From Alcanivoracaceae bacterium (lineage in GTDB: Bacteria > Pseudomonadota > Gammaproteobacteria > Pseudomonadales > Alcanivoracaceae): a stretch of 64,000 nucleotides of DNA. Within the stretch, counting starts at the first letter, position 1; each line of letters begins with the position of its first letter. Shown one piece after another: positions 33,260 through 40,534 of this stretch. The position numbers were made by a program, and so were the translations under genes. The stretch lies in the NCBI GenBank assembly GCA_029212745.1, contig JARGOL010000003.1, positions 250,312-314,311 on the forward strand, given 5' to 3'. The notes under the pieces were generated by a model that saw nothing but the letters and a program-made list of their open reading frames with translations, made no database searches and was not told the origin of the DNA.

Positions 33260-34640
33260 ACTGTTCCCGGTATTTCCTGACGATGTGCTGGGCAACGATA
33301 TTCAGGCCAAGGGTGACCACGAACAGCATCAGGCCCAGGGCGAAGGCAGCCAGCGTCTTGGCTGAGTCGAATTCCTGGTCACCCACCAGCAGTGTGACAA
33401 TCTGCACCGTAATGGTGGTCACGGCTTCCAGCGGGTTGGCGGTGAGATTGGCGGCCAGACCGGCGGCCATGACCACAATCATGGTTTCCCCGATAGCCCG
33501 GGAAACCGCCAACAGCACCCCACCCATGATGCCGGGCAGCGCTGCCGGGAAGATCACTTTCTTGATGGTTTCGCTTTTTGTCGCGCCCAGCGCCAGGGAG
33601 CCATCGCGCATGGCCTGGGGCACTGCGGTGATCACGTCATCCGCCAGCGAGGACACGAACGGGATGATCATCACCCCCATCACCAGGCCGGCAGCGAGTG
33701 CACTCTCCGAGGCCACCGACAAACCGATACTCTCACCAAAGCCACGAATCGCCGGCGCCACCGTCAGGGCGGCGAAGAAGCCGTAGACCACAGTGGGCAC
33801 CCCGGCGAGGATCTCCAGTGCCGGCTTGGCCCAGGCACGCACCCGGTGGTGGGCATACTCGGCCAGGTAAATGGCCGACAGCAGGCCCACCGGCACGGCC
33901 ACGCACATGGCAATGAAGGAAATCAGCAAGGTGCCGGCGAACAGGGGCACCGCACCAAACGAGCCGGAGGCCGCCACCTGGTCCGCGCGCAGGGCGGTCT
34001 GCGGGCTCCACTCCAGCCCGAACAGGAATTCCAGTGGCGAGACTTTCTGGAAGAAACGGATCGACTCAAACAGCACCGACATAACGATGCCGATGGTGGT
34101 CAGGATGGCGATGGTGGCGCTGGCCATGAACAGGACGCGCATGATGCGCTCCACCCGCTGGCGCGCGCGCAGGCGCGGCTGGATACGCGACCAGCCCCAC
34201 AGGCCGCCGGCCAGCGCCACCGCCAGGAAGCCGGCGGTGAGGAACCAGCGGTTGCGCTCCTGCAACTGGTTGAGCAGCTCCGCTGCTGCCGCCACGTGCG
34301 GCGGCGCAGCATCAGCGTCCAGCGCACCGGCCGCCACATTGCGAATCTGGTTGAGCAGCAGGGCATGATCCACGCCGCTGTCCGGCTGGGCCGCTGCCGG
34401 CAGGCTGGCCATTACCTGGCTGCGGATGACGCTGTCATCAATCGCCAGCCACAAGCCGAGCAGGGCCAGGGCCGGCAGGACACACCAGAACAGTGTCAGG
34501 GTGGCGTAATACGTGGGCAGCGAGTGCAGGTTGCGAGGCCCACCAACACTGGCAGCCACCGCATGGGAGCGGCGCCAGCCGGCGTAGTAGACCAACGCCG
34601 CCAGTGCCACCAGCAACAACACCAGGTTACCTGCCTGCAT
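33252..34640 (-). CDS. pstC: Phosphate ABC transporter, permease PstC (enlarged form)
   Basis: Partner permease of 462 residues, compared with 319 in E. coli. Two helices and a periplasmic loop of about 100 residues precede the conserved core. The core includes SIYLAEYAHHRVRAWAKPALEILAGVPTVVYGF and the docking loop TAVPQAMRDGSLALGATKSETIKKVI. The start is the ATG at 34640 (MQAGNLVLLLVALAAL) with GGAG upstream; the frame continues upstream through non-coding-like sequence. It lies downstream of its own candidate Pho box at 34807-34824. Confidence 0.94.
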   Translation of the reverse strand: MQAGNLVLLLVALAALVYYAGWRRSHAVAASVGGPRNLHSLPTYYATLTLFWCVLPALALLGLWLAIDDSVIRSQVMASLPAAAQPDSGVDHALLLNQIRNVAAGALDADAAPPHVAAAAELLNQLQERNRWFLTAGFLAVALAGGLWGWSRIQPRLRARQRVERIMRVLFMASATIAILTTIGIVMSVLFESIRFFQKVSPLEFLFGLEWSPQTALRADQVAASGSFGAVPLFAGTLLISFIAMCVAVPVGLLSAIYLAEYAHHRVRAWAKPALEILAGVPTVVYGFFAALTVAPAIRGFGESIGLSVASESALAAGLVMGVMIIPFVSSLADDVITAVPQAMRDGSLALGATKSETIKKVIFPAALPGIMGGVLLAVSRAIGETMIVVMAAGLAANLTANPLEAVTTITVQIVTLLVGDQEFDSAKTLAAFALGLMLFVVTLGLNIVAQHIVRKYREQYE

Positions 34641-34730
34641 CACCCGCTCCTCAAGCGAGCCTGATGTTCCGCCCCGCAGGCAGGCCACCAGACCCTTTGA
34701 ATTCAAAGACTTACCATGCTCTTGAAACAA

Positions 34731-34771
34731 CTGGCCCGGCGCCACCCCTTCTTTGGGTGAAACCGGGCCAG
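34731..34771. repeat. Hairpin in the pstS-pstC intergenic region
   Basis: CTGGCCCGG (34731-34739) and CCGGGCCAG (34763-34771) are a perfect 9-bp stem, and CACCC (34743-34747) with GGGTG (34755-34759) extends it inside. It would lie in the leader of pstC. No T-tract follows on the minus strand, so it may act as a message stabiliser or partial attenuator after pstS, which is needed in excess over the permease. Confidence 0.5.
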
Positions 34772-34782
34772 CGGTACCGCAT

Positions 34783-34802
34783 GGGCCGGTAGTATCCGGC
34801 CC
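34783..34802. repeat. Hairpin after pstS enclosing a -10-like sequence
   Basis: GGGCCGG (34783-34789) and CCGGCCC (34796-34802) pair around a 6-base loop, 16 bases after the pstS stop. On the minus strand the loop and the last stem base read GATACT, which is at the right place for the -10 of the Pho box that overlaps the pstS stop. Confidence 0.55.
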
Positions 34803-34824
34803 AATTATGACAGCTTTATTACAG
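34791..34824 (-). promoter_or_regulatory. Second Pho-box promoter, upstream of pstC and overlapping the pstS stop
   Basis: On the minus strand CTGTAAT-AAAG-CTGTCAT occupies 34824-34807. The second half-site is a perfect consensus match, the first has one mismatch, and the spacing of 11 is exact. A GATACT -10 begins 10 bases after the box (34796-34791), as in PhoB-dependent promoters. It would allow pstCAB-phoU to be transcribed independently of pstS under phosphate starvation. Confidence 0.68.
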
Positions 34825-35874
34825 CTCGTTGCCAGTCATCGGTACGAGCTCCTTGGCGGCCTTGGCAAACGCCTTGCGCTCTGCTCTCGGGGACGGAATC
34901 AGACCCTTCTCCGAGAGGTAGCCTTCTTCACCGAATGCCTTCTCGGAGGTGAACTCGCGCACATAGCCTTCGATGCCCGGGATCACGCCCACGTGGGCCT
35001 TCTTGATGTAGAAGTACAGGGAGCGGGACACCGGGTACTCGCCGGAGGAGATCGCCTCAAAGGTCGGCGACACGCCACCGATGATGGAGCCCTGCACCTT
35101 GTCACGGTTCTGGTCGAGGAAGCTGTAACCGAACACACCCACAGCCTTGGCGTTGGCCTCGAGCTTCTGGATGATCAGGTTGTCGTTCTCGCCCGCTTCC
35201 ACGTACGCACCGTCTTCACGCACTGCCCGGCAGATCGCCTTGTACTTGCTCTTGTTCTCCGCCTTCATGGCCTTGAGCCAGGGGAAGGTCTTGCAGCCAC
35301 CCTCGATGGCCAGCTCGTTGAAGGCATCACGGGTGCCTGAGGTTGGCGGCGGACCCAGCACCTCGATCTTCATCTTGGGCAGGCTCGGGTTGACCTCGTT
35401 CCAGGTCTTGTAGGGGTTCGGTACCAGGGTCTCGGAGCCGTCCGGGTTAGGCACGTCCTTGGCCAGGGCCAGGAAGATGTCTTTCAGGGACAACGTCATC
35501 TGCTCAGCGCTCTTGGCGTTGGCGACTACGATGCCGTCATAGCCGACCTTGATCTCGACCACGTCCTTGACGCCATTGGCCTGGCACTTCTCGAACTCGG
35601 ACTTCTTGATCCGGCGCGACGCGTTGGTGATGTCCGGATGCTCGGTGCCGACACCGGCGCAGAACAGCTTCATGCCGCCGCCGGAACCGGTGGATTCGAT
35701 CTTCGGCGTCGGGTGTGAGCTGGTCTTGCCGAAACGCTCGGCAACAACAGTGGCAAACGGATAAACCGTGGAAGAACCCACGATGGAGATGTAATCACGG
35801 GACGCAGCGCTGGCCGGGCCAGTGCTGAACATCAGCGCGGTCGCCAGACCGGCAAAAATGACCTTCAGTTTCAT
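34819..35874 (-). CDS. pstS: Phosphate ABC transporter, periplasmic phosphate-binding protein
   Basis: Periplasmic high-affinity phosphate receptor of about 351 residues. The start at 35874 gives a clean signal peptide (MKLKVIFAGLATALMFSTGPASAAS), whereas the longer frame adds 11 residues of leader. Mature sequence begins with YISIVGSSTVYPFATVVAERF, and phosphate-binding segments STGSGGGMKLFCAGVG, GYDGIVVANAK and PPTSGTRDAFNELA follow. This matches the longer PstS type of pseudomonads and marine bacteria. It heads the pst operon behind a Pho box. Two adjacent stop codons (TAA TAA) end it, and these are part of the second Pho box. Confidence 0.96.
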   Translation of the reverse strand: MKLKVIFAGLATALMFSTGPASAASRDYISIVGSSTVYPFATVVAERFGKTSSHPTPKIESTGSGGGMKLFCAGVGTEHPDITNASRRIKKSEFEKCQANGVKDVVEIKVGYDGIVVANAKSAEQMTLSLKDIFLALAKDVPNPDGSETLVPNPYKTWNEVNPSLPKMKIEVLGPPPTSGTRDAFNELAIEGGCKTFPWLKAMKAENKSKYKAICRAVREDGAYVEAGENDNLIIQKLEANAKAVGVFGYSFLDQNRDKVQGSIIGGVSPTFEAISSGEYPVSRSLYFYIKKAHVGVIPGIEGYVREFTSEKAFGEEGYLSEKGLIPSPRAERKAFAKAAKELVPMTGNEL

Positions 35875-35941
35875 AACGATTCCAACCTCTGAATGTGTCG
35901 TTCTCATGCCGGTGGACCCGGCGTTTTTGCAACCACGGCAA

Positions 35942-35975
35942 ATCCTAGTGCGTCAATGTGACAGTCGCATTACAT
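35942..35975 (-). promoter_or_regulatory. Pho-box promoter of pstS
   Basis: On the minus strand ATGTAAT-GCGA-CTGTCAC (35975-35958) forms a Pho box with two mismatches in the first half-site, and TAGGAT (35947-35942), starting 10 bases later, fits as the -10. Transcription would start near 35935, leaving a leader of about 60 bases. Confidence 0.75.
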
Positions 35976-36033
35976 CGCCCCCATGGGTTGAAATAGCGTT
36001 GCCCGGGGCGTGAGTGGCCGGGCGCATCACTGC

Positions 36034-36039
36034 TATACT
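36034..36039 (+). promoter_or_regulatory. Candidate -10 element of the dctQM operon
   Basis: TATACT at 36034-36039, 35 bases before the dctQ ATG, is a good -10 match; the expected -35 region (around 36011) is poor. It shares the 200-base gap with the divergent pstS promoter. Confidence 0.35.
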
Positions 36040-36074
36040 CGCGCCTTCTGTGTTTCCGGGGGCATTTTCCAGCC

Positions 36075-36614
36075 ATGCACGCGCTTCTCCAACGCCTGGA
36101 CCAGCTGGCCCTGCGGGTGGGCCATGCCAGCGCCTGGCTCAGCCTGGCGCTGGTACTGGTCACCGTCACTGTTGTCGGCCTGCGCTACGGCTTCAACCAG
36201 GGCAGTATCGCCCTGCAGGAAACCGCCCTGTACCTGCATGGCGCCCTGTTCATGCTGGGCATGAGCTACACCCTGGCCCGGGACGAGCATGTCCGGGTGG
36301 ACATCTTCTACCGCCGTATGACACCCGAGCGTCGCGCCCTGGTGGACCTGGTCGGCACCCTGGCCCTGCTGGCGCCACTGTGCATCACCCTGCTGGTACT
36401 GAGCTGGGATTACGTGCTGGTCAGCTGGCAACGGCTGGAAGGCTCTGCCGACGCCGGCGGCCTGCCGCTGGTGTTCGTGCTCAAGTCCCTTCTGCTGGCC
36501 ATGCCGGCACTGCTGCTGGTGCAGGCCCTGGCGGAGGGCCTGCGCGCCTGGCTGCGCTGGCAGGGCCATGCAGCGGCCCGCGCCGACGACGGGGAGGGCC
36601 AGGGATGGAGCTGA
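36075..36614 (+). CDS. dctQ: TRAP transporter, small permease subunit DctQ
   Basis: A 179-residue inner-membrane protein with four helices. It belongs to the DctQ family: ALVLVTVTVVGLRYGFNQGSIALQETALYLHGALFMLGMSYTLARDEHVRVDIFYRRM contains the family's RY-F and E-HVRVDI features, and the C-terminal half has VFVLKSLLLAMPALLLVQALAEGLRAW. With DctM and a periplasmic DctP it imports organic acids using the sodium gradient. It overlaps dctM by 10 bases. Confidence 0.93.
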   Translation: MHALLQRLDQLALRVGHASAWLSLALVLVTVTVVGLRYGFNQGSIALQETALYLHGALFMLGMSYTLARDEHVRVDIFYRRMTPERRALVDLVGTLALLAPLCITLLVLSWDYVLVSWQRLEGSADAGGLPLVFVLKSLLLAMPALLLVQALAEGLRAWLRWQGHAAARADDGEGQGWS

Positions 36615-37990
36615 TTCCACTGTTCATGTTCCTGGTGGTGTGCCTGGTGCTGATGGCCGGCTACCCGGTGGCCTTTACCCTGGGCGGCACTGCCCTGCTG
36701 TTTGCCTTTGCCGGCATGATCAGCGGCCAGTTCGACCCGTCTGACCTGACCTTCCTGCCCAACCGCCTGTTCGGCATCGTCACCAACCAGACCCTGATGG
36801 CGGTGCCGCTGTTCGTGTTCATGGGCATCATGCTGGAGAAATCACGCCTGGCGGAAAACCTGCTCGCCACCATGGCGCGACTGTTCGGCCCTGTGCCCGG
36901 CGGCCTGGGCATCGCCATCGTCGTGGTTGGCGCCCTGCTCGCCGCCAGCACCGGCATTGTTGGTGCCACAGTGGTAACCATGGGCCTGCTGTCCCTGCCG
37001 ACCATGCTCAAGCTCGGCTACAGCGCGCCGCTGTCATCCGGGCTGATCTGCGCCACCGGCACGCTGGGCCAGATCATTCCGCCCTCCATTGCCCTGGTGC
37101 TGCTCGGCGATGTCATTTCCAGCGCCTACCAGCAGGCCCAGCTGGACATGGGCGTGTGGTCCACCAAGACAGTGTCGGTGGGGGACCTGTTTGTCGGCGC
37201 ACTGATCCCGGGCCTGGTGCTGGTGCTGCTCTACATCCTGTTCGTGTTCGGCTACAGCCTGTTCCGCCCCGACAAGGCCCCGGCGGCGAGTGCCGAGGCC
37301 CTGGGCAGTGCGGACAAGGGCCTGCTGCGTGAACTGCTCACCAGCCTGGCGCCGCCGCTGCTGCTGATCGTGGTGGTACTCGGCTCGATCCTGACCGGCG
37401 AAGCCACCCCCACGGAGGCCGCCGGTGTCGGTGCGTTCGGCGCCCTGCTGCTGGCACTGGCCAACCGCCAGCTGGACCTGTCACGCCTGCGCGAAGTCAT
37501 GCGCGGCACCACCCGGGTCACTGCCATGGTGTTCATGATCCTGATCGGTGCCAGCCTGTTCTCCCTGGTATTCCGCGGCTACGGCGGCGACGAGACGGTG
37601 CAGCACCTGTTCGAACAGCTGCCCGGTGGTGTGGTCACGGCCACGCTGGTGGTGATGCTGGTGATATTCCTGCTCGGCTTTATTCTCGATTTCATCGAGA
37701 TCACCTTTGTGGTGGTGCCCATTGTCGGGCCGGTGCTGCTGGCCATGGGCCTGGACCCGGTCTGGCTTGGCGTCATGATCGCCGTTAACCTGCAGACATC
37801 TTTCCTGACGCCGCCGTTCGGGTTCGCCCTGTTCTACCTGCGCGGAGTGGCGCCGGAAAGCGTGGCCACCAGCGACATCTATCGTGGCGTGGCGCCATTC
37901 ATTGCCATCCAGGTGGGCATGCTGCTGTTGCTTGCCGCCGTGCCTGAAATGGCAACCTGGCTGCCCGCCCAGATCTACGGCACAGACTGA
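36605..37990 (+). CDS. dctM: TRAP transporter, large permease subunit DctM
   Basis: A 461-residue transport subunit with about 12 helices. The start is the ATG at 36605 (MELIPLFMFLVVCLVLMAGYPVAFTLGG), inside the end of dctQ; the frame continues upstream but is not used there. Family features are NQTLMAVPLFVFMGIMLEKS, STGIVGATVVTMGLLSLPTML, CATGTLGQIIPPSIALVLLGDV and, near the end, FLTPPFGFALFYLRGVAP. The IPPSI and TPPFG loops form the substrate and Na+ sites. The matching DctP is not next to it but at 39373-40482 on the other strand. Confidence 0.95.
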   Translation: MELIPLFMFLVVCLVLMAGYPVAFTLGGTALLFAFAGMISGQFDPSDLTFLPNRLFGIVTNQTLMAVPLFVFMGIMLEKSRLAENLLATMARLFGPVPGGLGIAIVVVGALLAASTGIVGATVVTMGLLSLPTMLKLGYSAPLSSGLICATGTLGQIIPPSIALVLLGDVISSAYQQAQLDMGVWSTKTVSVGDLFVGALIPGLVLVLLYILFVFGYSLFRPDKAPAASAEALGSADKGLLRELLTSLAPPLLLIVVVLGSILTGEATPTEAAGVGAFGALLLALANRQLDLSRLREVMRGTTRVTAMVFMILIGASLFSLVFRGYGGDETVQHLFEQLPGGVVTATLVVMLVIFLLGFILDFIEITFVVVPIVGPVLLAMGLDPVWLGVMIAVNLQTSFLTPPFGFALFYLRGVAPESVATSDIYRGVAPFIAIQVGMLLLLAAVPEMATWLPAQIYGTD

Positions 37991-38011
37991 TCCTGCAAGA
38001 AGGAAGCGAAC

Positions 38012-38404
38012 ATGGAAGACGACGACATCACCCCGGCACCGGAAGGTGAACTGGCGCTGCAGACCATCGCCATGCCGGCCGATGCCAACTGGAACGGCGA
38101 CATCTTTGGTGGCTGGCTGGTTTCACAGATGGACCTGGCCGGCGCCGTCATGGCCCGGCGTGTGGCGCGGGGCCGGGTAGCCACCGTGGCCATTGATTCC
38201 ATGTCCTTCCTGCGCCCGGTGCCGGTGGGGTCCGTGGTCAGCTGCTACAGCAAGCTGGGCGACGTCGGTCGCACCTCCATGCAGATCCTGGTGGAAGTCT
38301 GGATCGGTGACCACACCAACCACCAGTCCAAGGTCACCGAGGGGCAGTTCACCTTCGTCGCCATCGACCAGACCGGGCGCACGCGGCCGGTACCCCGGGA
38401 CTGA
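38012..38404 (+). CDS. yciA: Acyl-CoA thioesterase, YciA-type hotdog fold
   Basis: A 130-residue thioesterase that hydrolyses acyl-CoA. The family core NWNGDIFGGWLVSQMDLAGAVMA carries the catalytic Asp (GDIFGGW) and the helix of the hotdog fold; VATVAIDSMSFLRPVPVGSVV and the strand FTFVAIDQTG complete it. The start has AAGGAAGCG directly upstream. It follows dctM by 21 bases and may be co-transcribed, though a functional link with the transporter is not evident. Confidence 0.92.
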   Translation: MEDDDITPAPEGELALQTIAMPADANWNGDIFGGWLVSQMDLAGAVMARRVARGRVATVAIDSMSFLRPVPVGSVVSCYSKLGDVGRTSMQILVEVWIGDHTNHQSKVTEGQFTFVAIDQTGRTRPVPRD

Positions 38405-38482
38405 CGCGGCGCCACGGATTTCACGTCACTGGCCGTTTCTGGTGGTACGCTGGGGAAAGGAAAGCGACCATCAGGGATGATC

Positions 38483-39376
38483 ATGAAACGCGTAATGGCG
38501 CTATTGCTGCTCCTGTTGCCACTGGCATCCGTGCAGGCACAGACCGTGCTGCGGCACCCGCCCGCCGAGGCACCGGGTGACACCCGTAACGAATATTTCC
38601 TGTCCCTGCTTTCGCTGGCGCTGGAAAAAACCGCCAGCGATTACGGCGAGGCCCAGCTGGCGCCTGCCGACCAGGTACTGTCCCAGCGCAGGGCGGTGGC
38701 CGAACTGCACGCGGGCCGCACCATCGACGTGCTCTGGACCATGACCTCGAAGGCCCGGGAGCAGCAATTGCGCCCGGTGCGTATTCCGCTGCTGAAGGGA
38801 TTGATGGGCTACCGGCTGCTGCTGGTGCGGGAAAATGACCTGGCCTGGTTTGCCGGCATGCACTCACTGGCGCAATTGCGCTCGCTGCAGGCAGGCCAGG
38901 GCCACGACTGGCCTGATACCGACATTCTTCGCCACAATGGCATTCGCGTGCAGACCAGCACCGACTACGACAGCCTGTTCACGATGTTGCGCCAGGGGCG
39001 TTTCGACTTCCTCCCCCGGGCCCTCAACGAACCCTTTAACGAAGTGGCCGCGCGCCCGGACATGGGGCTGGCCGTGGAGCCGACGCTTCTGCTGTATTAC
39101 CCGGCAGCCAACTACTTTTTCGTCGCCCCGGATAACGAGAAGCTGGCACAGCGGCTGGAGACCGGCCTGCGACGGGCCCTGGCCGACGGCAGTTTCGATG
39201 ACCTGTTCCGCAGCCACCCGATCAATGCCGCCGCCTTCAGCAAGGCCAACATCCTCGGCCGGCGCGTACTGCGCCTGGAAAATCCACTGCTGCCCGATGC
39301 CACACCACTGGATGACGCAGAGCTGTGGTGGCCGCCGCAGTCACCGGCGGCGCGCCGACAGCAACGCAGTCGCTAG
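38483..39376 (+). CDS. Periplasmic substrate-binding protein-like protein (family 3), orphan
   Basis: A 297-residue exported protein. The ATG at 38483 follows AGGGATG and begins a signal peptide (MKRVMALLLLLLPLASVQA); an in-frame ATG two codons earlier overlaps that site. The mature part resembles the two-lobed family 3 solute-binding fold: FLSLLSLALEKTASDYGEAQL, the hinge TIDVLWTMTSKAREQQLRPVRIPLLKGLMGYRLLLV, and a C-terminal lobe (QTSTDYDSLFTMLRQGRFDFLPRALNE). No transport permease or ATPase of that class is adjacent. Such orphan proteins often serve as sensory inputs. The ligand is unknown. Confidence 0.72.
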   Translation: MKRVMALLLLLLPLASVQAQTVLRHPPAEAPGDTRNEYFLSLLSLALEKTASDYGEAQLAPADQVLSQRRAVAELHAGRTIDVLWTMTSKAREQQLRPVRIPLLKGLMGYRLLLVRENDLAWFAGMHSLAQLRSLQAGQGHDWPDTDILRHNGIRVQTSTDYDSLFTMLRQGRFDFLPRALNEPFNEVAARPDMGLAVEPTLLLYYPAANYFFVAPDNEKLAQRLETGLRRALADGSFDDLFRSHPINAAAFSKANILGRRVLRLENPLLPDATPLDDAELWWPPQSPAARRQQRSR

Positions 39377-40482
39377 TCCATTACGCTGGTGCGCAGGTTC
39401 AGGTAGGCCTGCTCGGAAATACGGTGGTAGGCCACCACATCCTTCTCAAACGCCTTGTACGATTCGTACACCCGCCGCGCCTGCTCATTGCCGGCCACCA
39501 GCTCGCTGACCACGTCATCACTGGCTTTCTTCAGTGCCCGCATCACCGGCTCCGGCAGCTGGCGCAGCTGCACGTTGTGCTCGTTCACCAGTTGCTTGAG
39601 GGCGGCGTTGTTGCGCGCCGTGTACTCATCCAGCATGTCCTGGTTCATGGCCCGGGCGGCAGCACTGACAATGGCCTGCAGGTCCTCCGGCAGCGATTCC
39701 CACACCTCGCGGTTGATGATGAACTCGAGCATGGCACCCGGCTCATGCCAGCCCGGGTAGTAGTAGTACCTGGCGATCTTGTGGAAACCGAAGGTGAGGT
39801 CGTTGTAGGGCCCGACCCACTCGGTGGCATCAATGGTGCCGGTCTGCAGTGCCGTGAACAGCTCGCCGCCAGGCAGCTGAACCGGCGTGCCGCCAAGGCG
39901 CTCCAGCACTTCGCCACCAAGCCCCGGGATACGCATCTTCAGGCCCTTGAGATCCTCAAGCGTGTTGATCTCGCGGTTGAACCAGCCGGCCATCTGCACG
40001 CCGGTGGAGCCCCCGGCGAACGGCTTCAGGTTGAACTGCTGGTAAAGCTCGTCATACAACGCCTGGCCACCCCCATGGTGCAGCCAGCCGTTCATTTCCT
40101 GTGCCGTCAGGCCGAACGGCACGGCGGTGAAAAACGGCGTCGCCGGATGCTTGCCCTTCCAGTAGTAGGCCGCGCCGTGGCCCATCTGGGCACTGCCCTG
40201 GCTGACCGCATCAAATACCTCAAAGGCCGGCACGATTTCACCGGCACCGTAGACCTTGATGCGAATGCGGCCCGCGGACATCTTCTCCACCAGCTCGGCA
40301 AAGCGCTCCGGCGTGGTACCAAGGCCGGGATAATTCTTCGGCCAGGTGGTCACCAGCTTCCAGGTGTAGGTCTTGCCGCCGGCACTGACCCCGGTATCGG
40401 CACAGTCCTGCTGGCCACACCCCGCCAGTGCCGCCGTGGCGGCACCCAGTCCCAGCGTGGAAATGAACTTCCTGCGATCCAT
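39373..40482 (-). CDS. dctP: TRAP transporter, periplasmic substrate-binding protein DctP
   Basis: A 369-residue exported binding protein of the DctP/TakP type. The N-terminus MDRRKFISTLGLGAATAALAGC combines a twin-arginine motif with a lipobox (LAGC, lipidated C22), so it is probably a Tat-exported lipoprotein. The mature protein includes WKLVTTWPKNYPGLGTTPERFAELVEKMSAG. It also has the substrate-site regions GLKMRIPGLGGEVLERLGG (with Arg) and TGTIDATEWVGPYND. This pattern matches binding proteins for 2-oxo acids or similar carboxylates. The likely partners dctQM lie 1.4 kb away on the opposite strand. Confidence 0.9.
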   Translation of the reverse strand: MDRRKFISTLGLGAATAALAGCGQQDCADTGVSAGGKTYTWKLVTTWPKNYPGLGTTPERFAELVEKMSAGRIRIKVYGAGEIVPAFEVFDAVSQGSAQMGHGAAYYWKGKHPATPFFTAVPFGLTAQEMNGWLHHGGGQALYDELYQQFNLKPFAGGSTGVQMAGWFNREINTLEDLKGLKMRIPGLGGEVLERLGGTPVQLPGGELFTALQTGTIDATEWVGPYNDLTFGFHKIARYYYYPGWHEPGAMLEFIINREVWESLPEDLQAIVSAAARAMNQDMLDEYTARNNAALKQLVNEHNVQLRQLPEPVMRALKKASDDVVSELVAGNEQARRVYESYKAFEKDVVAYHRISEQAYLNLRTSVMD

Positions 40483-40502
40483 GTGTCGCTCCTTGTTGTT
40501 TT

Positions 40503-40520
40503 CCGGCCCGGCCGGGCCGG
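40503..40520. repeat. Perfect 18-base GC palindrome between uvrD and dctP
   Basis: CCGGCCCGG followed by CCGGGCCGG forms an 18-base perfect palindrome in the 52-base gap between the uvrD stop and the dctP start (both minus strand). No T-tract follows, so it is at best a weak terminator or a message-stabilising hairpin. Confidence 0.4.
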
Positions 40521-40534
40521 GTCACCCAGCGAGG

